Of a stretch of 64,000 nt of DNA, positions 20,254 to 29,463 are shown piece by piece. Position numbers and translations under genes: made by a program. Every line of letters starts with the position of its first letter. Within the stretch, counting starts at the first letter, position 1. The notes under the pieces were generated by a model. It was not told the origin of the DNA, made no database searches, and saw only the letters and a program-made list of their open reading frames with translations. The stretch lies in contig NC_016023.1 of NCBI RefSeq assembly GCF_000169195.2, positions 2,294,001-2,358,000 on the forward strand, written 5' to 3'. This DNA is from Heyndrickxia coagulans 36D1. GTDB lineage: Bacteria > Bacillota > Bacilli > Bacillales > Bacillaceae_C.

Positions 20254-21122
20254 TGGAATTGGATGAGAATATTATTCTGCAAATTAAATCCAAATTAACC
20301 AGTCTGTCAAAATCAGAAAAAAAGCTCGGCGAGTATATTCTCAGCCATGCTGTGGAAACGGTCAATGACAATACAAGCGAACTTGCGAAAAAAGCAGGTG
20401 TCAGCCCGGCCACCGTTGTGCGTTTTTGCCGGTCGATCGGGCTGTCCGGCTTTTCACAATTAAAAATCAGATTGTATGCGGATGCCTCCGGGGGGCTGGA
20501 TCGGGAAATTTATACGGATATCACACCGAATGAAGATATTACTATGATTGCTGATAAGTTGGCTTTGCGGTTTAATCAGTCGATCACACAAACCGCAAAT
20601 CTTCTTGAGACCAGCTGCATTGAAAAGATAACGGCCATGGTGGATAAAAGCCCGGCCATATACGTATACGGAATTGGCGCCTCCCATGTGGCAGCTGAAG
20701 ACTTCACGCATAAGTTTTCAAGAATTGGAAAGCCGGTGGTCCACACGCTGGATCACCATCTGCTCGGTTCTTCTTTGATCAACGCCTCCAAAGACTGTAT
20801 GTTTGTGGCGATTTCAAATTCAGGCGAAACCAATGAAGCTATCAAGCTGACACAGATTGCCAAACAGAACGGGCTTTTTACAGTGGGCATCACACAAAAA
20901 CGGGACAGTACGCTTGCCAGTATCGTGGATGCGCCTTTGATCCACCATGGCGGGGAAGCGGTCCTGCTGAGAAGCGCGGCAACCACATCCCTGGCTGCAC
21001 AACTGTTCACGATTGATGTTTTGTACTTCGCCTATGTTGCAAAGCATTACCATGAAATCATGGGCCGCTTAAAAAACTCAAAAATCAATATCCAGACTTT
21101 TTTCCGCAAAGAAAACAACTAA
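20253..21122 (+). CDS. murR: RpiR-family transcriptional regulator MurR
   Basis: 289 aa. An N-terminal HTH_6 domain (SELAKKAGVSPATVVRFCRSIG) is followed by a C-terminal SIS domain that would bind a MurNAc-6P-type ligand (YGIGASHVAAEDF, SNSGETNEAIK). ATG 20253 overlaps the murP stop in TGATG; GTG 20250 is an alternative. It is the last gene of the operon and probably represses the promoter at 16757-16785. Confidence 0.92.
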   Translation: MELDENIILQIKSKLTSLSKSEKKLGEYILSHAVETVNDNTSELAKKAGVSPATVVRFCRSIGLSGFSQLKIRLYADASGGLDREIYTDITPNEDITMIADKLALRFNQSITQTANLLETSCIEKITAMVDKSPAIYVYGIGASHVAAEDFTHKFSRIGKPVVHTLDHHLLGSSLINASKDCMFVAISNSGETNEAIKLTQIAKQNGLFTVGITQKRDSTLASIVDAPLIHHGGEAVLLRSAATTSLAAQLFTIDVLYFAYVAKHYHEIMGRLKNSKINIQTFFRKENN

Positions 21123-21249
21123 AAACCGGCCCATAAGCCCGGCGTGAAAAGCGCAGCAAATAAAGCGGCCGTTTCGAAAAGCGGAAAATCTTTACTAAAA
21201 GTGCAAAATCTAAGGCGCACCGGCTCGGGATGAAAACAGGGCCGTGCAT

Positions 21250-21285
21250 CCAATAGGGGACGGCTGGCCTGCCGTCCCCTATTGG
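21250..21285. terminator. Bidirectional terminator between murR and the ygaE-like gene
   Basis: A perfect 15-bp stem (CCAATAGGGGACGGC at 21250-21264 with its complement at 21271-21285) and a 6-nt loop. It includes the stop codon of the minus-strand gene. T-rich tails are poor, so it may also stabilise 3' ends. Confidence 0.75.
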
Positions 21286-22358
21286 TCTTCCAATTCGTCA
21301 AGATTGAGTTCTGATTGTTCGTGGTGATAGGTTTGGGACACGGTGATCAATTTTTCCAGATGTTCAAGCTCTTCCTGGTAATCCACAAGCAGCGCCAGCA
21401 AGTTCATCACGTGATAGGACTGGAGATCAGCGCGGAAAGTCTCATCTTTTAAGTTCTGCAGAAAAATGTCCATCAGCTCATTCCGCTGTTTGTCAGCCGT
21501 ATCGCATTTTTGCGCATGGGCTTTGACTTTTCCGAGAAACATGAGCAGCAATTTTTCATGTTCGTTCACAAGGTATTCCATTTGTTCCTGCAGCATGCTC
21601 CGGAATGTTTCTGGCAGCCCGGCAATATCCGCTTTGTACTGGTGCAGCCGTTTTAAAATAATATAGCTTAAATTCAAAATGGCCACCATTTCTTTATACA
21701 GCACCACTTTCCGCTGCCGCTCGATCCTGTTGCTTTTCCCGTAGATTTTTTCCTCTTTAAATAAAGTGTACAGCTGCTCTACTTTGTACACCCGCTCTTT
21801 AATGTCGGGAAGTTCTTCTTTTAAAAGCTGGTAATCGGCTTCCTGGCGCGCTGCAATCCGGATGAATTTGAGCAGTTCTTCTGTCACATGGGTGAGACGG
21901 ACATACAGCCGGGCCTCGTATTTCGGCGGCAGGAAAATCAAATTCACAAGAAACGAGCTGAAAATCCCGATAAACAATGTCGCAAAGCGGATGCCGGCCG
22001 TCTGCAGAAAATTGTCACTTGGCGTTTCCATAATGACAATCATGGTTACAAGCGCGAGGCCGACCGTATCATCGAGCTTCAGTTTCAACATTAAAATGAT
22101 GATCAACACAGACCCGAGACCGACGACTAAAAAATGGTTGCCAAAGGCCATGACAAAAATGACCGCGAGCAAAGCGCCGATCAGATTGCCCTGGACCTGA
22201 TCGATAATGGACCGGTAAGACCGGTATATCGTAGGTTTAATCGCAAAAGTGGCAGCGATCCCGGCAAACACCGGGGACGGCATTTTTAATAATTGCGCGA
22301 TAAACAACGCAATCGTAATGGCAATTCCTGTTTTGACAATGCGGGCTCCAACCCTCAT
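21279..22358 (-). CDS. ygaE: YgaE-like aromatic acid exporter family membrane protein
   Basis: 359 aa with 4-5 hydrophobic helices in the first 150 residues (MRVGARIVKTGIAITIALFI..., KPTIYRSYRSIIDQVQGNLIGA), then a long helical cytoplasmic domain. This is the UPF0421/ArAE_1 layout found in B. subtilis YgaE. Such proteins are thought to export aromatic or other organic acids. ATG 22358 follows AAAGGAA by 9 nt; the frame is open upstream to 22553, but that extension is neither hydrophobic nor conserved. Confidence 0.82.
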   Translation of the reverse strand: MRVGARIVKTGIAITIALFIAQLLKMPSPVFAGIAATFAIKPTIYRSYRSIIDQVQGNLIGALLAVIFVMAFGNHFLVVGLGSVLIIILMLKLKLDDTVGLALVTMIVIMETPSDNFLQTAGIRFATLFIGIFSSFLVNLIFLPPKYEARLYVRLTHVTEELLKFIRIAARQEADYQLLKEELPDIKERVYKVEQLYTLFKEEKIYGKSNRIERQRKVVLYKEMVAILNLSYIILKRLHQYKADIAGLPETFRSMLQEQMEYLVNEHEKLLLMFLGKVKAHAQKCDTADKQRNELMDIFLQNLKDETFRADLQSYHVMNLLALLVDYQEELEHLEKLITVSQTYHHEQSELNLDELEDQ

Positions 22359-22595
22359 ATTGGCAATTCCTTTCTTCCTTGCAAAGATATTTACATGATA
22401 TGTTCCAAAAGGCTGCACTAAACTATTTCCGTCCAAAAATTTTTTTAAACCGGCAGACCCTTTGATTTTGTCATTATAACATGTTTGCCGGAAGACGTGC
22501 GTGGGATAAGACCGGAGAATTTGTCCTAATTTTGCTCGGCACGGAATATACATGAGGTAAATGAATCCAAAATGCGCGTATGAAGAGGGGAAACG

Positions 22596-22874
22596 ATGTT
22601 GTGGCTGATTGAAAAGTATGTGCTTAGTATGGCTGCGCTCAGGCTGATCTCAGGAATGATCGAAATTTCCGCGGCCATTTTGATGCTCAAATACAATCAA
22701 GTGGAAAAAGCGCTTCTCATCAACAGTTCTCTTGCTATTGTCGGGCCTGTTGTTTTAATTACGACAACGGCGATCGGGGTGATCGGAATTTCCGATAAAA
22801 TCTCGTTTGCCAAAATGCTGTGGATTCTGGCCGGGGTTGGCTGCATTTTGTACGGGATTAAAAGCAACGGGTAA
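22596..22874 (+). CDS. YqhV-like small membrane protein
   Basis: 92 aa, three hydrophobic helices (about 8-30, 42-64, 71-90). It resembles the YqhV/DUF2619 family of unknown function, which in B. subtilis lies near the spoIIIA operon. ATG 22596 follows GAGGGGAAAC. It stands alone here between unrelated genes. Confidence 0.75.
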   Translation: MLWLIEKYVLSMAALRLISGMIEISAAILMLKYNQVEKALLINSSLAIVGPVVLITTTAIGVIGISDKISFAKMLWILAGVGCILYGIKSNG

Positions 22875-23124
22875 GCTTTGTGAAAAGAAAGCGGATTAGG
22901 GCTGGAGTGAGCAACCGGCCGGCTTGTTGGGGGATGGTAATGCCGGGTTACAGTAGGGATCTCGGTTTGCCGTGGGGGATCTCCGCAATCGAAAGCCCCG
23001 TTTTGTCATGAAGGCCGTAAACCCCTATGCCTTTAGGCCGGAACCTGTTGCATCCACTGGCAGCGTAATGAGGGAGGAACCCGGCAGCTCCCTGTTTTTC
23101 AAACCCTTTAAGCAGCACCCCTTT

Positions 23125-23506
23125 TTATTGCGGGCAAGTGCCGATCGTTTGCTTTATTTCTTTAAGCAGATGCCGGATTTCGCCGCCTTCCATCAGGTTG
23201 ACATGGATTTCTTTCAATGCCGTTTCCTTGACCGTCTCCATCATCTTTTCCCCGGATCCGTCTTTTTCGATCACAGCCCGGTTTCCGGTTTGGTTCAGCA
23301 CCCAGAACGTATACTGCAGCTTCGGATGGCTTTCGGGGAAACTGAAAATCAAAGCATAATAAATGTCAAATCCGCTGTCAAAAAATTGCATCACACCGCG
23401 AATATAATTCTGCTCGTCTATCTTTTGCGACAAAGAGACCCTGTAACCTTGCTGCACCCCGATCTTTTTCGATTTCCTCCAAAATGTATTCCATAAATAA
23501 TTTCAC
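23125..23506 (-). pseudogene. Hypothetical protein gene with a frameshift
   Basis: A GTG at 23506 preceded by a perfect AAGGAGG opens a frame ([17 protein letters not shown]) that leads away from the main coding frame. The main frame resumes from about 23457 ([16 protein letters not shown]...TIGTCPQ). The two join if one base is removed from the run of four G (plus-strand C 23457-23460), giving EKDRVQQGYRV and a protein of about 125 aa. So the start and ribosome site belong to this gene and a single-base insertion breaks it, unless it is an assembly error. I do not recognise the family; it is soluble and acidic. Confidence 0.7.
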
Positions 23507-23639
23507 GTTTTTTCCTCCTTGCGTAACAGGTAACCATACCCTTCCCGTAATGGGCTGCAGTATTCGTTTGGGCAAAAGAATAAAATGTTTGCTTCCGGAT
23601 AATCTAACAGAGCAAAAATTGAAATCCGGGGAGGATATT

Positions 23640-24908
23640 ATGGCAAGCAAACAACCTTCTGTAATGACAGTGGCAGCAATCGGCTCCATTCCATTAATTA
23701 TGACGCTTGGCAATTCGATGCTGATTCCTGTCCTGCCGAAAATGCAGTCTGAACTTCACTTGACTTCCTTTCAGGCAAGCTTGACGATCTCCGTTTTCTC
23801 CATTGTGGCGGCCGTGTTCATCCCGGTGCTCGGCTATCTTTCCGACCGCTTTTCCCGGAAAGCCGTAATTTTGCCGGCATTGTTTTTATACGGGGCAGGC
23901 GGCATTCTGGCGGGAATCGCAGCCGCTTTGTTTTCCCATGCTTTCGCCTGGATCCTGGCAGGCCGCACGCTTCAGGGAATCGGGGCAGCCGGTACAGCAC
24001 CAATCGCCATGGCCCTCACTGGGGATCTGTTTAAAGGCGATAAAGAAAGCCGGGTGCTCGGCCTTGTGGAAGCCTCAAACGGGTTTGGAAAAGTGCTGTC
24101 TCCGATATTAGGGGCACTGATCGCATTGCTCGTATGGTACGGCACGTTTTTTGCTTTTCCGGTAGTGGTCGCTGTCTCCATTTTTTTAACATGGGTCTTT
24201 ATTAAAGAAAAACCAAAAAAGAAAGAACCACCTGGGCTCGGGAAATATGTAAAAGGACTTGCCGGTGTGTTTAAAGACGACGGGCGGTGGCTATGCACTG
24301 CTTATCTTGCAGGCGCGACATGCTTGTTTACCCTTTTTGGTATTCTTTTTTTCCTATCCAATGTGTTGGAAAAAAGTTATAAAATTGACGGTGTGATGAA
24401 AGGGCTGATTCTGGCGATTCCGCTGCTTGTCATGTGTACCACATCTTATATTACCGGCAGCAAAATCGGGAAAAACCAGCGCTTGATGAAAAAACTGATT
24501 GTCACGGGCTTCTGCCTGATGACCCTTTCTTACGCGCTTCTTACGTTTTTCAGAGGGCTTTTTCTGTTTATTCCGGTCCTTGCTATTGGGAGCCTCGGCA
24601 CCGGTCTCATTTTGCCGTGTGTCAACAGCTTTATTACGAATGCCGTTGGAAAAGAAAAACGGGGATTTGTCACGTCACTGTACGGATCTGTCCGGTTTCT
24701 CGGGGTGGCTGTCGGGCCGCCGGTGTTCGGGAGGCTGATGGCGTGGTCGCGGCCGGGGATGTTTATCTCGATTGCCTGCTTTACATTTGCAGTCGGGTTA
24801 CTGTCGTTATTATTGATCCGCCCGCAGACTGAAAAAGGCTCATCCGGCGGGGAAGAAAAAAAGAAAAGAAGCCGGCACACCATTTTGGAACCGGTGGGCG
24901 GCAGGTAA
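23640..24908 (+). CDS. MFS drug-efflux type transporter (DHA1-like, 12 helices)
   Basis: 422 aa with about 12 helices. Motif A is [10 protein letters not shown] after helix 2, and motif C-like glycines occur in [15 protein letters not shown], typical of drug:H+ antiporters. A charged tail follows (EEKKKRSRH). ATG 23640 is 8 nt from GGGGAGG; the frame is open further upstream, but that part overlaps the divergent gene and is not membrane-like. The substrate is unknown. Confidence 0.87.
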   Translation: MASKQPSVMTVAAIGSIPLIMTLGNSMLIPVLPKMQSELHLTSFQASLTISVFSIVAAVFIPVLGYLSDRFSRKAVILPALFLYGAGGILAGIAAALFSHAFAWILAGRTLQGIGAAGTAPIAMALTGDLFKGDKESRVLGLVEASNGFGKVLSPILGALIALLVWYGTFFAFPVVVAVSIFLTWVFIKEKPKKKEPPGLGKYVKGLAGVFKDDGRWLCTAYLAGATCLFTLFGILFFLSNVLEKSYKIDGVMKGLILAIPLLVMCTTSYITGSKIGKNQRLMKKLIVTGFCLMTLSYALLTFFRGLFLFIPVLAIGSLGTGLILPCVNSFITNAVGKEKRGFVTSLYGSVRFLGVAVGPPVFGRLMAWSRPGMFISIACFTFAVGLLSLLLIRPQTEKGSSGGEEKKKRSRHTILEPVGGR

Positions 24909-25012
24909 ACGGATTTTTCAAGAACGGGATGGAATCCGGATGCTGGTAATTTTTTCAATTGGGATGATAAGAGTGGTTTGTGCATGAATTGCCGGCATCG
25001 ATCCTGGCCCGT

Positions 25013-25654
25013 TTATTTTTTTCGCCAGCCTAACGGAAGAAAGGGAAGCTTTAAGTAAATGGCTTGAAAGGAAAATTGATAAATCCAGCCGACAATTCTG
25101 GTTGACACATATTGGCAAATGACGGCTTGTACGACAATTTCCCAGTCGATCACATACGCCGTCAGAATAAAAATGAGCCCGTTGATGATAAAAAGTGGGG
25201 TGGCCGGATTGACGCTCCTGTATTTGGAAATGATGAGGGCAACAATGCCGATGCCGCCGTTGGAAACACCTTGCCGGAGCAGAATGCCGATGCCGATGCC
25301 GAGCAATACGGAGCCTAAGGCAAGGTCAAGCCATTCGTTATGGAATGGTGTTTCCCATAAAAATGCGGAAAGATTGACCGAAACAGATGTAACCGTAATC
25401 CCGAGAAGCGTACCCATTGCACTGGCAGCACTTAAAAAGTACACGGCGAATACAAGCATGGAGGAGTTCAGCATCCAAAGTGCAATGCTAAGAGGGACGT
25501 GGAACCAGTGGTGGAAGAGCACTGTAAGCCCCCCGGCCCCGCCTGATGGGATGGCATTTGGGAATAAGAATACACCCATTGAGTAGCCTTGAAGGGCAGC
25601 CCCGGCCATAATCATCAACAATTTTTTTACATTCCGGCTATGTTGCTTTTTCAA
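25013..25654 (-). CDS. YitT family membrane protein (short form)
   Basis: About 213 aa with five hydrophobic helices. Family marks are FLFPNAIPSGGAGGLTVLFHH and RQGVSNGGIGIVALI. Unlike the second YitT gene at 56308, it lacks the C-terminal DUF2179 domain. TTG 25654 is 9 nt from GAGGG; ATG 25663 touches that ribosome site, so the TTG is preferred. Function of the family is unknown. Confidence 0.82.
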   Translation of the reverse strand: MKKQHSRNVKKLLMIMAGAALQGYSMGVFLFPNAIPSGGAGGLTVLFHHWFHVPLSIALWMLNSSMLVFAVYFLSAASAMGTLLGITVTSVSVNLSAFLWETPFHNEWLDLALGSVLLGIGIGILLRQGVSNGGIGIVALIISKYRSVNPATPLFIINGLIFILTAYVIDWEIVVQAVICQYVSTRIVGWIYQFSFQAIYLKLPFLPLGWRKK

Positions 25655-25663
25655 GAAAATCAT

Positions 25664-26130
25664 CCCTCAACTGAATGAGAATGCCTTACAATTTACTATA
25701 TGCTTGTACAATCGGCCACATGCCGGTCTTTCAAGAAAGTGCGGGGGAGTGCATGAGAAAGCTCACCCGCTACCGATGAAAAGCACACTTTAGAGAAAAC
25801 CCCCCGTATGTGGAGGGGGATTCTGACTGTGCAGCTAAAGCCGGTTCTTTTTTACTGGCGGGCGCGGTTTGCGTCATGCGGCCGGGAGGGACCTCTTTTG
25901 AAACGGGAGAGAAGGAGTAAATGCCTCTCTCGCACGCTCAGATATCCTATGCCAGTTTTCTGAAACGTGAGAGAAGGCCGGCGCTTGTCTCTGCAGAAAA
26001 ACACGGCCACTCCTGATGTTGTGTTGCCGTGCCGAACCGGGATTTAGCCGTTTAGCATGCTGAACTCTCCAGGCCGTTCAGTTACAGCTATTACGGCTTT
26101 TTATGAGGCTGTTAAAAACGCAGCAGCAGA
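25664..26130. other. Intergenic region with no supported gene
   Basis: About 470 bp without a plausible gene. A C-rich/G-rich hairpin (CCCCC-N9-GGGGG) at about 25801-25821 has T-rich sequence on its minus-strand side. GAGAGAAGG appears twice, about 65 bp apart. No family RNA was recognised. Confidence 0.45.
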
Positions 26131-26166
26131 CGGGGAGTGGCGCGGGTCATAAAGCGCCATTCCCCG
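26131..26166 (-). terminator. Hairpin at the end of the ssu operon
   Basis: The stem CGGGGA-TGGCGC / GCGCCA-TCCCCG with a small loop sits directly after the ssuB stop on the minus strand. A T5 tract appears only about 15 nt later, so it may be a 3'-end stabiliser or a weak terminator. Confidence 0.6.
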
Positions 26167-26168
26167 GG

Positions 26169-26957
26169 TTAGTGGGTGCCGGGCAGGGGATAAACAGAAC
26201 GGCTGTCTGAAAAACTGTTCGCTTGTTTGGGCGGTGCCTGCACGGGGCCGCCCATAATCCGGTTCCGGATTTTGTTGACGAGAGCGGCAAAAGATTCGCG
26301 GTCTCTTTGCCGCGGCCTTGGCAGTTTCACCGGGACATCTTCAGCAATGATGCCGTCCGACAGCAGGACGACCCTGTCGGCTAAAGCCACGGCTTCTTCC
26401 ACATCATGGGTTACAAGCAGGGCGGTAAAACTGTTTAATCTGCGGATTTCTTCGATCAGATTTTGCATTTCCAGCCGGGTCAATGCATCGAGGGCGCCGA
26501 GCGGTTCGTCCAGCAACAGCAGTTCCGGCTGATGCATAAGCGCGCGTGCCAGCGCCACCCGCTGTTTCTGTCCGCCGGATAATTTGCCCGGCCACTCATC
26601 GGTATAGTTTTCAAGCCCGACATGTTTTAATACTTCGATTGCTTCCTTTTTGTGATCGCCATCCAGACCGAGGACAACATTGTCGATCACCCGCTTCCAC
26701 GGCAACAGTCGCCCGTCCTGAAAGACCATGCACGATTTACTGTTCAGATTTCCGAGCGGTTTCCCGTCGATCAGAATCCGCCCGCCGCTCGGCTTTTCCA
26801 AACCGGACAAGAGCCGCAAAAGCGTGCTTTTTCCGCAGCCGCTTTTGCCGACAATGGCGATAAACTCCCCCCTCTTGACCGATAATGTAATATTTTTCAA
26901 AACGTCCCTGTTTCCATAGCGTTTTTCTAAATGGTCGAATTGCAGGAAGCTCTCCAT
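26169..26957 (-). CDS. ssuB: Aliphatic sulfonate-type ABC importer ATP-binding protein
   Basis: 262 aa. Walker A GKSGCGKS (37-44), signature LSGGQ (126-130), Walker B LLLLDEP (146-152), and the Q-loop in [13 protein letters not shown], which is typical of the SsuB/TauB/NrtD group. It energises uptake of sulfonates together with the permease 16 bp upstream and the binding protein. A taurine or nitrate substrate cannot be excluded. Confidence 0.87.
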   Translation of the reverse strand: MESFLQFDHLEKRYGNRDVLKNITLSVKRGEFIAIVGKSGCGKSTLLRLLSGLEKPSGGRILIDGKPLGNLNSKSCMVFQDGRLLPWKRVIDNVVLGLDGDHKKEAIEVLKHVGLENYTDEWPGKLSGGQKQRVALARALMHQPELLLLDEPLGALDALTRLEMQNLIEEIRRLNSFTALLVTHDVEEAVALADRVVLLSDGIIAEDVPVKLPRPRQRDRESFAALVNKIRNRIMGGPVQAPPKQANSFSDSRSVYPLPGTH

Positions 26958-26973
26958 ATTTGTCCCTCCGATT

Positions 26974-27756
26974 TCAAGATTGTTCCTGGTAACTGGTATG
27001 CCATTTCAGGCATCTTTTTTCAAAAAAGCGGGCGATAGCATCGGACAATTTCCCGAAAAGGGCATACAGTAGAATGCTTAAAAGAATGACATCCATTTGC
27101 ATAAATTCCCTTGCCGTCATCGCCATGTATCCGATACCGGATGTGGAAGAGATGGTTTCGGCCACGATTAATGTAATCCACATCACGCCCAATGAAAACC
27201 GAATGCCAACCAAAATGGAGGAAAGGGAGCCCGGGAAAATGACATGGGCAAACATCCGCCAGCCCTTTAATCCGTAAATTTTCCCCATCTCAATTAATCC
27301 ATTATCAACGGACTTGATGCCGTGGAAAGTGTTGAGGTATACCGGAAATAACACCCCCAGGGCAACGAGGAATATTTTCGCTTCTTCCCCGATCCCAAAC
27401 CACAAAATGACAAGCGGAATTAACGCCAGATGCGGAATGGTACGGAGCATTTGGACAGAAGTATCGAGCAATAATTCGCTTGTGCGGAACAGCCCGTTCA
27501 CCAAACCAAGGATAAAGCCGATGCTTCCGCCAATCAGAAAACCGGTCACAGCCCGCAGCAGACTGATCCAGACATGATGCCCGAGCTCGCCGCTTTTTGC
27601 CAGTTCCACTGCCGCAATCAGGACATCTGAAGGCGCCGGCAGAATTTTTGGTGATACGATGCCTTCTTTTGCAAAAATTTGCCAAATGATGATGATCACG
27701 GCCGGGATGCCCCATGGAATCAGTTTTTGGATGAAAAAGCCGGTAAAATGTTTCAC
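26974..27756 (-). CDS. ssuC: Aliphatic sulfonate-type ABC importer permease
   Basis: 260 aa, six helices, with the EAA-type cytoplasmic loop [25 protein letters not shown]. It belongs to the binding-protein-dependent permease family used for sulfonates and nitrate. The start ATG overlaps the end of ssuA by 4 bp, so the order ssuA-ssuC-ssuB is one operon. Confidence 0.87.
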   Translation of the reverse strand: MKHFTGFFIQKLIPWGIPAVIIIIWQIFAKEGIVSPKILPAPSDVLIAAVELAKSGELGHHVWISLLRAVTGFLIGGSIGFILGLVNGLFRTSELLLDTSVQMLRTIPHLALIPLVILWFGIGEEAKIFLVALGVLFPVYLNTFHGIKSVDNGLIEMGKIYGLKGWRMFAHVIFPGSLSSILVGIRFSLGVMWITLIVAETISSTSGIGYMAMTAREFMQMDVILLSILLYALFGKLSDAIARFFEKRCLKWHTSYQEQS

Positions 27757-28757
27757 TTTCCTTCATCCTTTTTGAAATGGTAAATATTGTCTTTTACATT
27801 CACTTTTTTCGGGATCAATTTCAGTTCGTAAAATTTGTCGGCGATCTGTTGCTGTTCTTGGATGATTGCCGGGGTAAACGGATCGAGGCCGTATTCCCTT
27901 CTGTCTACTGCGATTTTGATCGCTTTTTGGTCTATACCGAGGGCTTTTGAAAGTAATTCCGTTAATTCGGCAGGGTGTTCATTTGCCCAGGCACTCGATT
28001 TTTTTACTTCATCGAGGACGATTTGGACGATTTTTTCATGTTTTTTCAAATATGCCGGAGTGGCGAGAAAATAATCGCGGTCCGTCGTATATCCTTCTCC
28101 TGTTACAAGTGTCCGTGCATGGCCTGTTACTTCGGCATCGGCGGTAAACGGATCCCATATGACCCATGCATCGATTGTGCCTTGTTCAAAGGCGACTCTG
28201 GCATCCCCCGGTTGCAGGTAAGCCGGCGTGATATCCTTGTACGAAAGGCCGTTTTTTTCGAGTGCTTTGACAAGAAAATAATGGGAACTGCTTCCTTTTG
28301 CAAACCCGACTTTTTTTCCTTTCAGATCTGCCACGGAACGGATTGTGGAATTCTTTTTCACCAAGATGGCTGCACCTTCGTATTTTGATTTTCCGACCCC
28401 GACATATTTCAGATTGGAACCGGAAGCTTGTGCAAAAATCGGCGGCGAGTCCCCCGTCCTGCCAAAATCAATATTTCCGGAATTCAAGGACTCGAGAAGC
28501 GCTGTTCCGGACTGGAATTCGTACCATTCCACCTTTACGCCGAGCGGTTTCAGCCTTTTTTCCAAGGTGCCGCTTGCTTTTAAAATCAAAAGCGGGCAGT
28601 TTTTTTGATAGCCGATTTTAATTGTATTTTCAGATTTCACTGTCTGTGCAGTTTTGTTTTCTTTTTTTCCATGATTGGAACAGGCTGCTAGTAAGGCGAA
28701 AACAAGTATGAAACTAAATAACATGAAACATACGCGTTTGTTTAAATTTTTCATCAT
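27753..28757 (-). CDS. ssuA: Sulfonate-type substrate-binding lipoprotein
   Basis: 334 aa. A lipoprotein signal with lipobox LLAAC at the end of a hydrophobic stretch is followed by an SsuA-like binding domain (IGYQKNCPLLILKASGTLEKRL, FGRTGDSPPIFAQASG, FDAWVIWDP-like IDAWVIWDPFTADAEV). It is anchored outside the membrane and delivers substrate to SsuBC. ATG 28757 or 28754 were chosen because the signal starts there, 12-15 nt from AAGGGA; the frame is open to 28802. No S-box riboswitch was seen upstream. Confidence 0.87.
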   Translation of the reverse strand: MMKNLNKRVCFMLFSFILVFALLAACSNHGKKENKTAQTVKSENTIKIGYQKNCPLLILKASGTLEKRLKPLGVKVEWYEFQSGTALLESLNSGNIDFGRTGDSPPIFAQASGSNLKYVGVGKSKYEGAAILVKKNSTIRSVADLKGKKVGFAKGSSSHYFLVKALEKNGLSYKDITPAYLQPGDARVAFEQGTIDAWVIWDPFTADAEVTGHARTLVTGEGYTTDRDYFLATPAYLKKHEKIVQIVLDEVKKSSAWANEHPAELTELLSKALGIDQKAIKIAVDRREYGLDPFTPAIIQEQQQIADKFYELKLIPKKVNVKDNIYHFKKDEGK

Positions 28758-29176
28758 TGAAAAAACACTTCCCTTCATTCCATATTCTCTTTGGCTGTTC
28801 ACAACTTGCGCAATATTCTTTATAACATATACACAAATTTTAAATAGGTACCTGTCCCGGTTAAAAAATCATAAAAACGGTTGAAAGCAAAAAAGCCCAA
28901 TTATCATCAAATGAAGAATAAAGTTCCAATGGTATCATTTAAGAAGGGAAGGCCGGGAATGCTGCTACACCGGCACAGACAATGATGGCGATTTTTAATG
29001 TAGTGCTTTGGGGAGCAGTGCAAATTACCTTAGCGAATAAGGTTTAAAAGATGCTTACACGTTAGGAATGGATAAGGCCTGTCACAAATGGGGACCTAAA
29101 CAGCCGTGGTTAAAAACGCATACAAAGTTACGGGTCACGGGTGATTTAAAACAGCCTCTCATCATCTGAGAGAATG
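28758..29176. other. Intergenic region with possible coding debris
   Basis: The left part should hold the ssuA promoter. Two short plus-strand stretches read like protein but have no good start: about 28985-29047 (MAIFNVVLWGAVQITLANKV) and about 29050-29170 in another frame (ends KWGPKQPWLKTHTKLRV...). They may be remnants of a small decayed gene. Nothing was identified. Confidence 0.35.
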
Positions 29177-29299
29177 TTATTTTAATTTTTTGCATTGTTC
29201 TAATAGTTTTACTAAGTTTCTATAAGCCATCCAAAAACAAAATCCTGATATCCCAAATACAATGATACATATTGCTAATATAAAAATTACTAAGTCCAT
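29177..29299 (-). CDS. 40-aa single-pass membrane peptide
   Basis: ATG 29299 to TAA 29177 encodes a hydrophobic N-terminal helix (MDLVIFILAICIIVFGISGF) followed by an amphipathic basic tail (MAYRNLVKLLEQCKKLK). GAAAGGCGAG precedes the ATG by about 4-7 nt, and a TATAAT (complement of 29342-29347) lies about 45 bp upstream, so a transcription and translation start are both present. The layout resembles toxin-like or regulatory membrane peptides. No family was recognised and no antisense RNA was identified. Confidence 0.6.
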   Translation of the reverse strand: MDLVIFILAICIIVFGISGFCFWMAYRNLVKLLEQCKKLK

Positions 29300-29418
29300 T
29301 GTTCTCGCCTTTCAAAAAAATGATTAGTTTATATCTTTTAAATTATAACAAAGTAAAACTTCTGTTTAAAGATAATAAGCGTTATAAAAATTTCCCCATA
29401 TCTATCACGGCATTAGTT

Positions 29419-29457
29419 AAAAATACACTGTCCCAGAGATGGGACAGTGTATTTTTT
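29419..29457. terminator. Bidirectional terminator downstream of hemL
   Basis: A perfect 16-bp stem from AAAAATACACTGTCCC (29419-29434) to its complement ending 29457 at about 6 nt loop, with T6 to the right and A5 to the left. It ends hemL transcription on the minus strand. Confidence 0.9.
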
Positions 29458-29463
29458 AAAGGA

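Noticed and set aside
28758..28900. S-box (SAM) riboswitch before ssuA
   Set aside because: The leader lacks the S-box stems and no terminator with the right shape is present.
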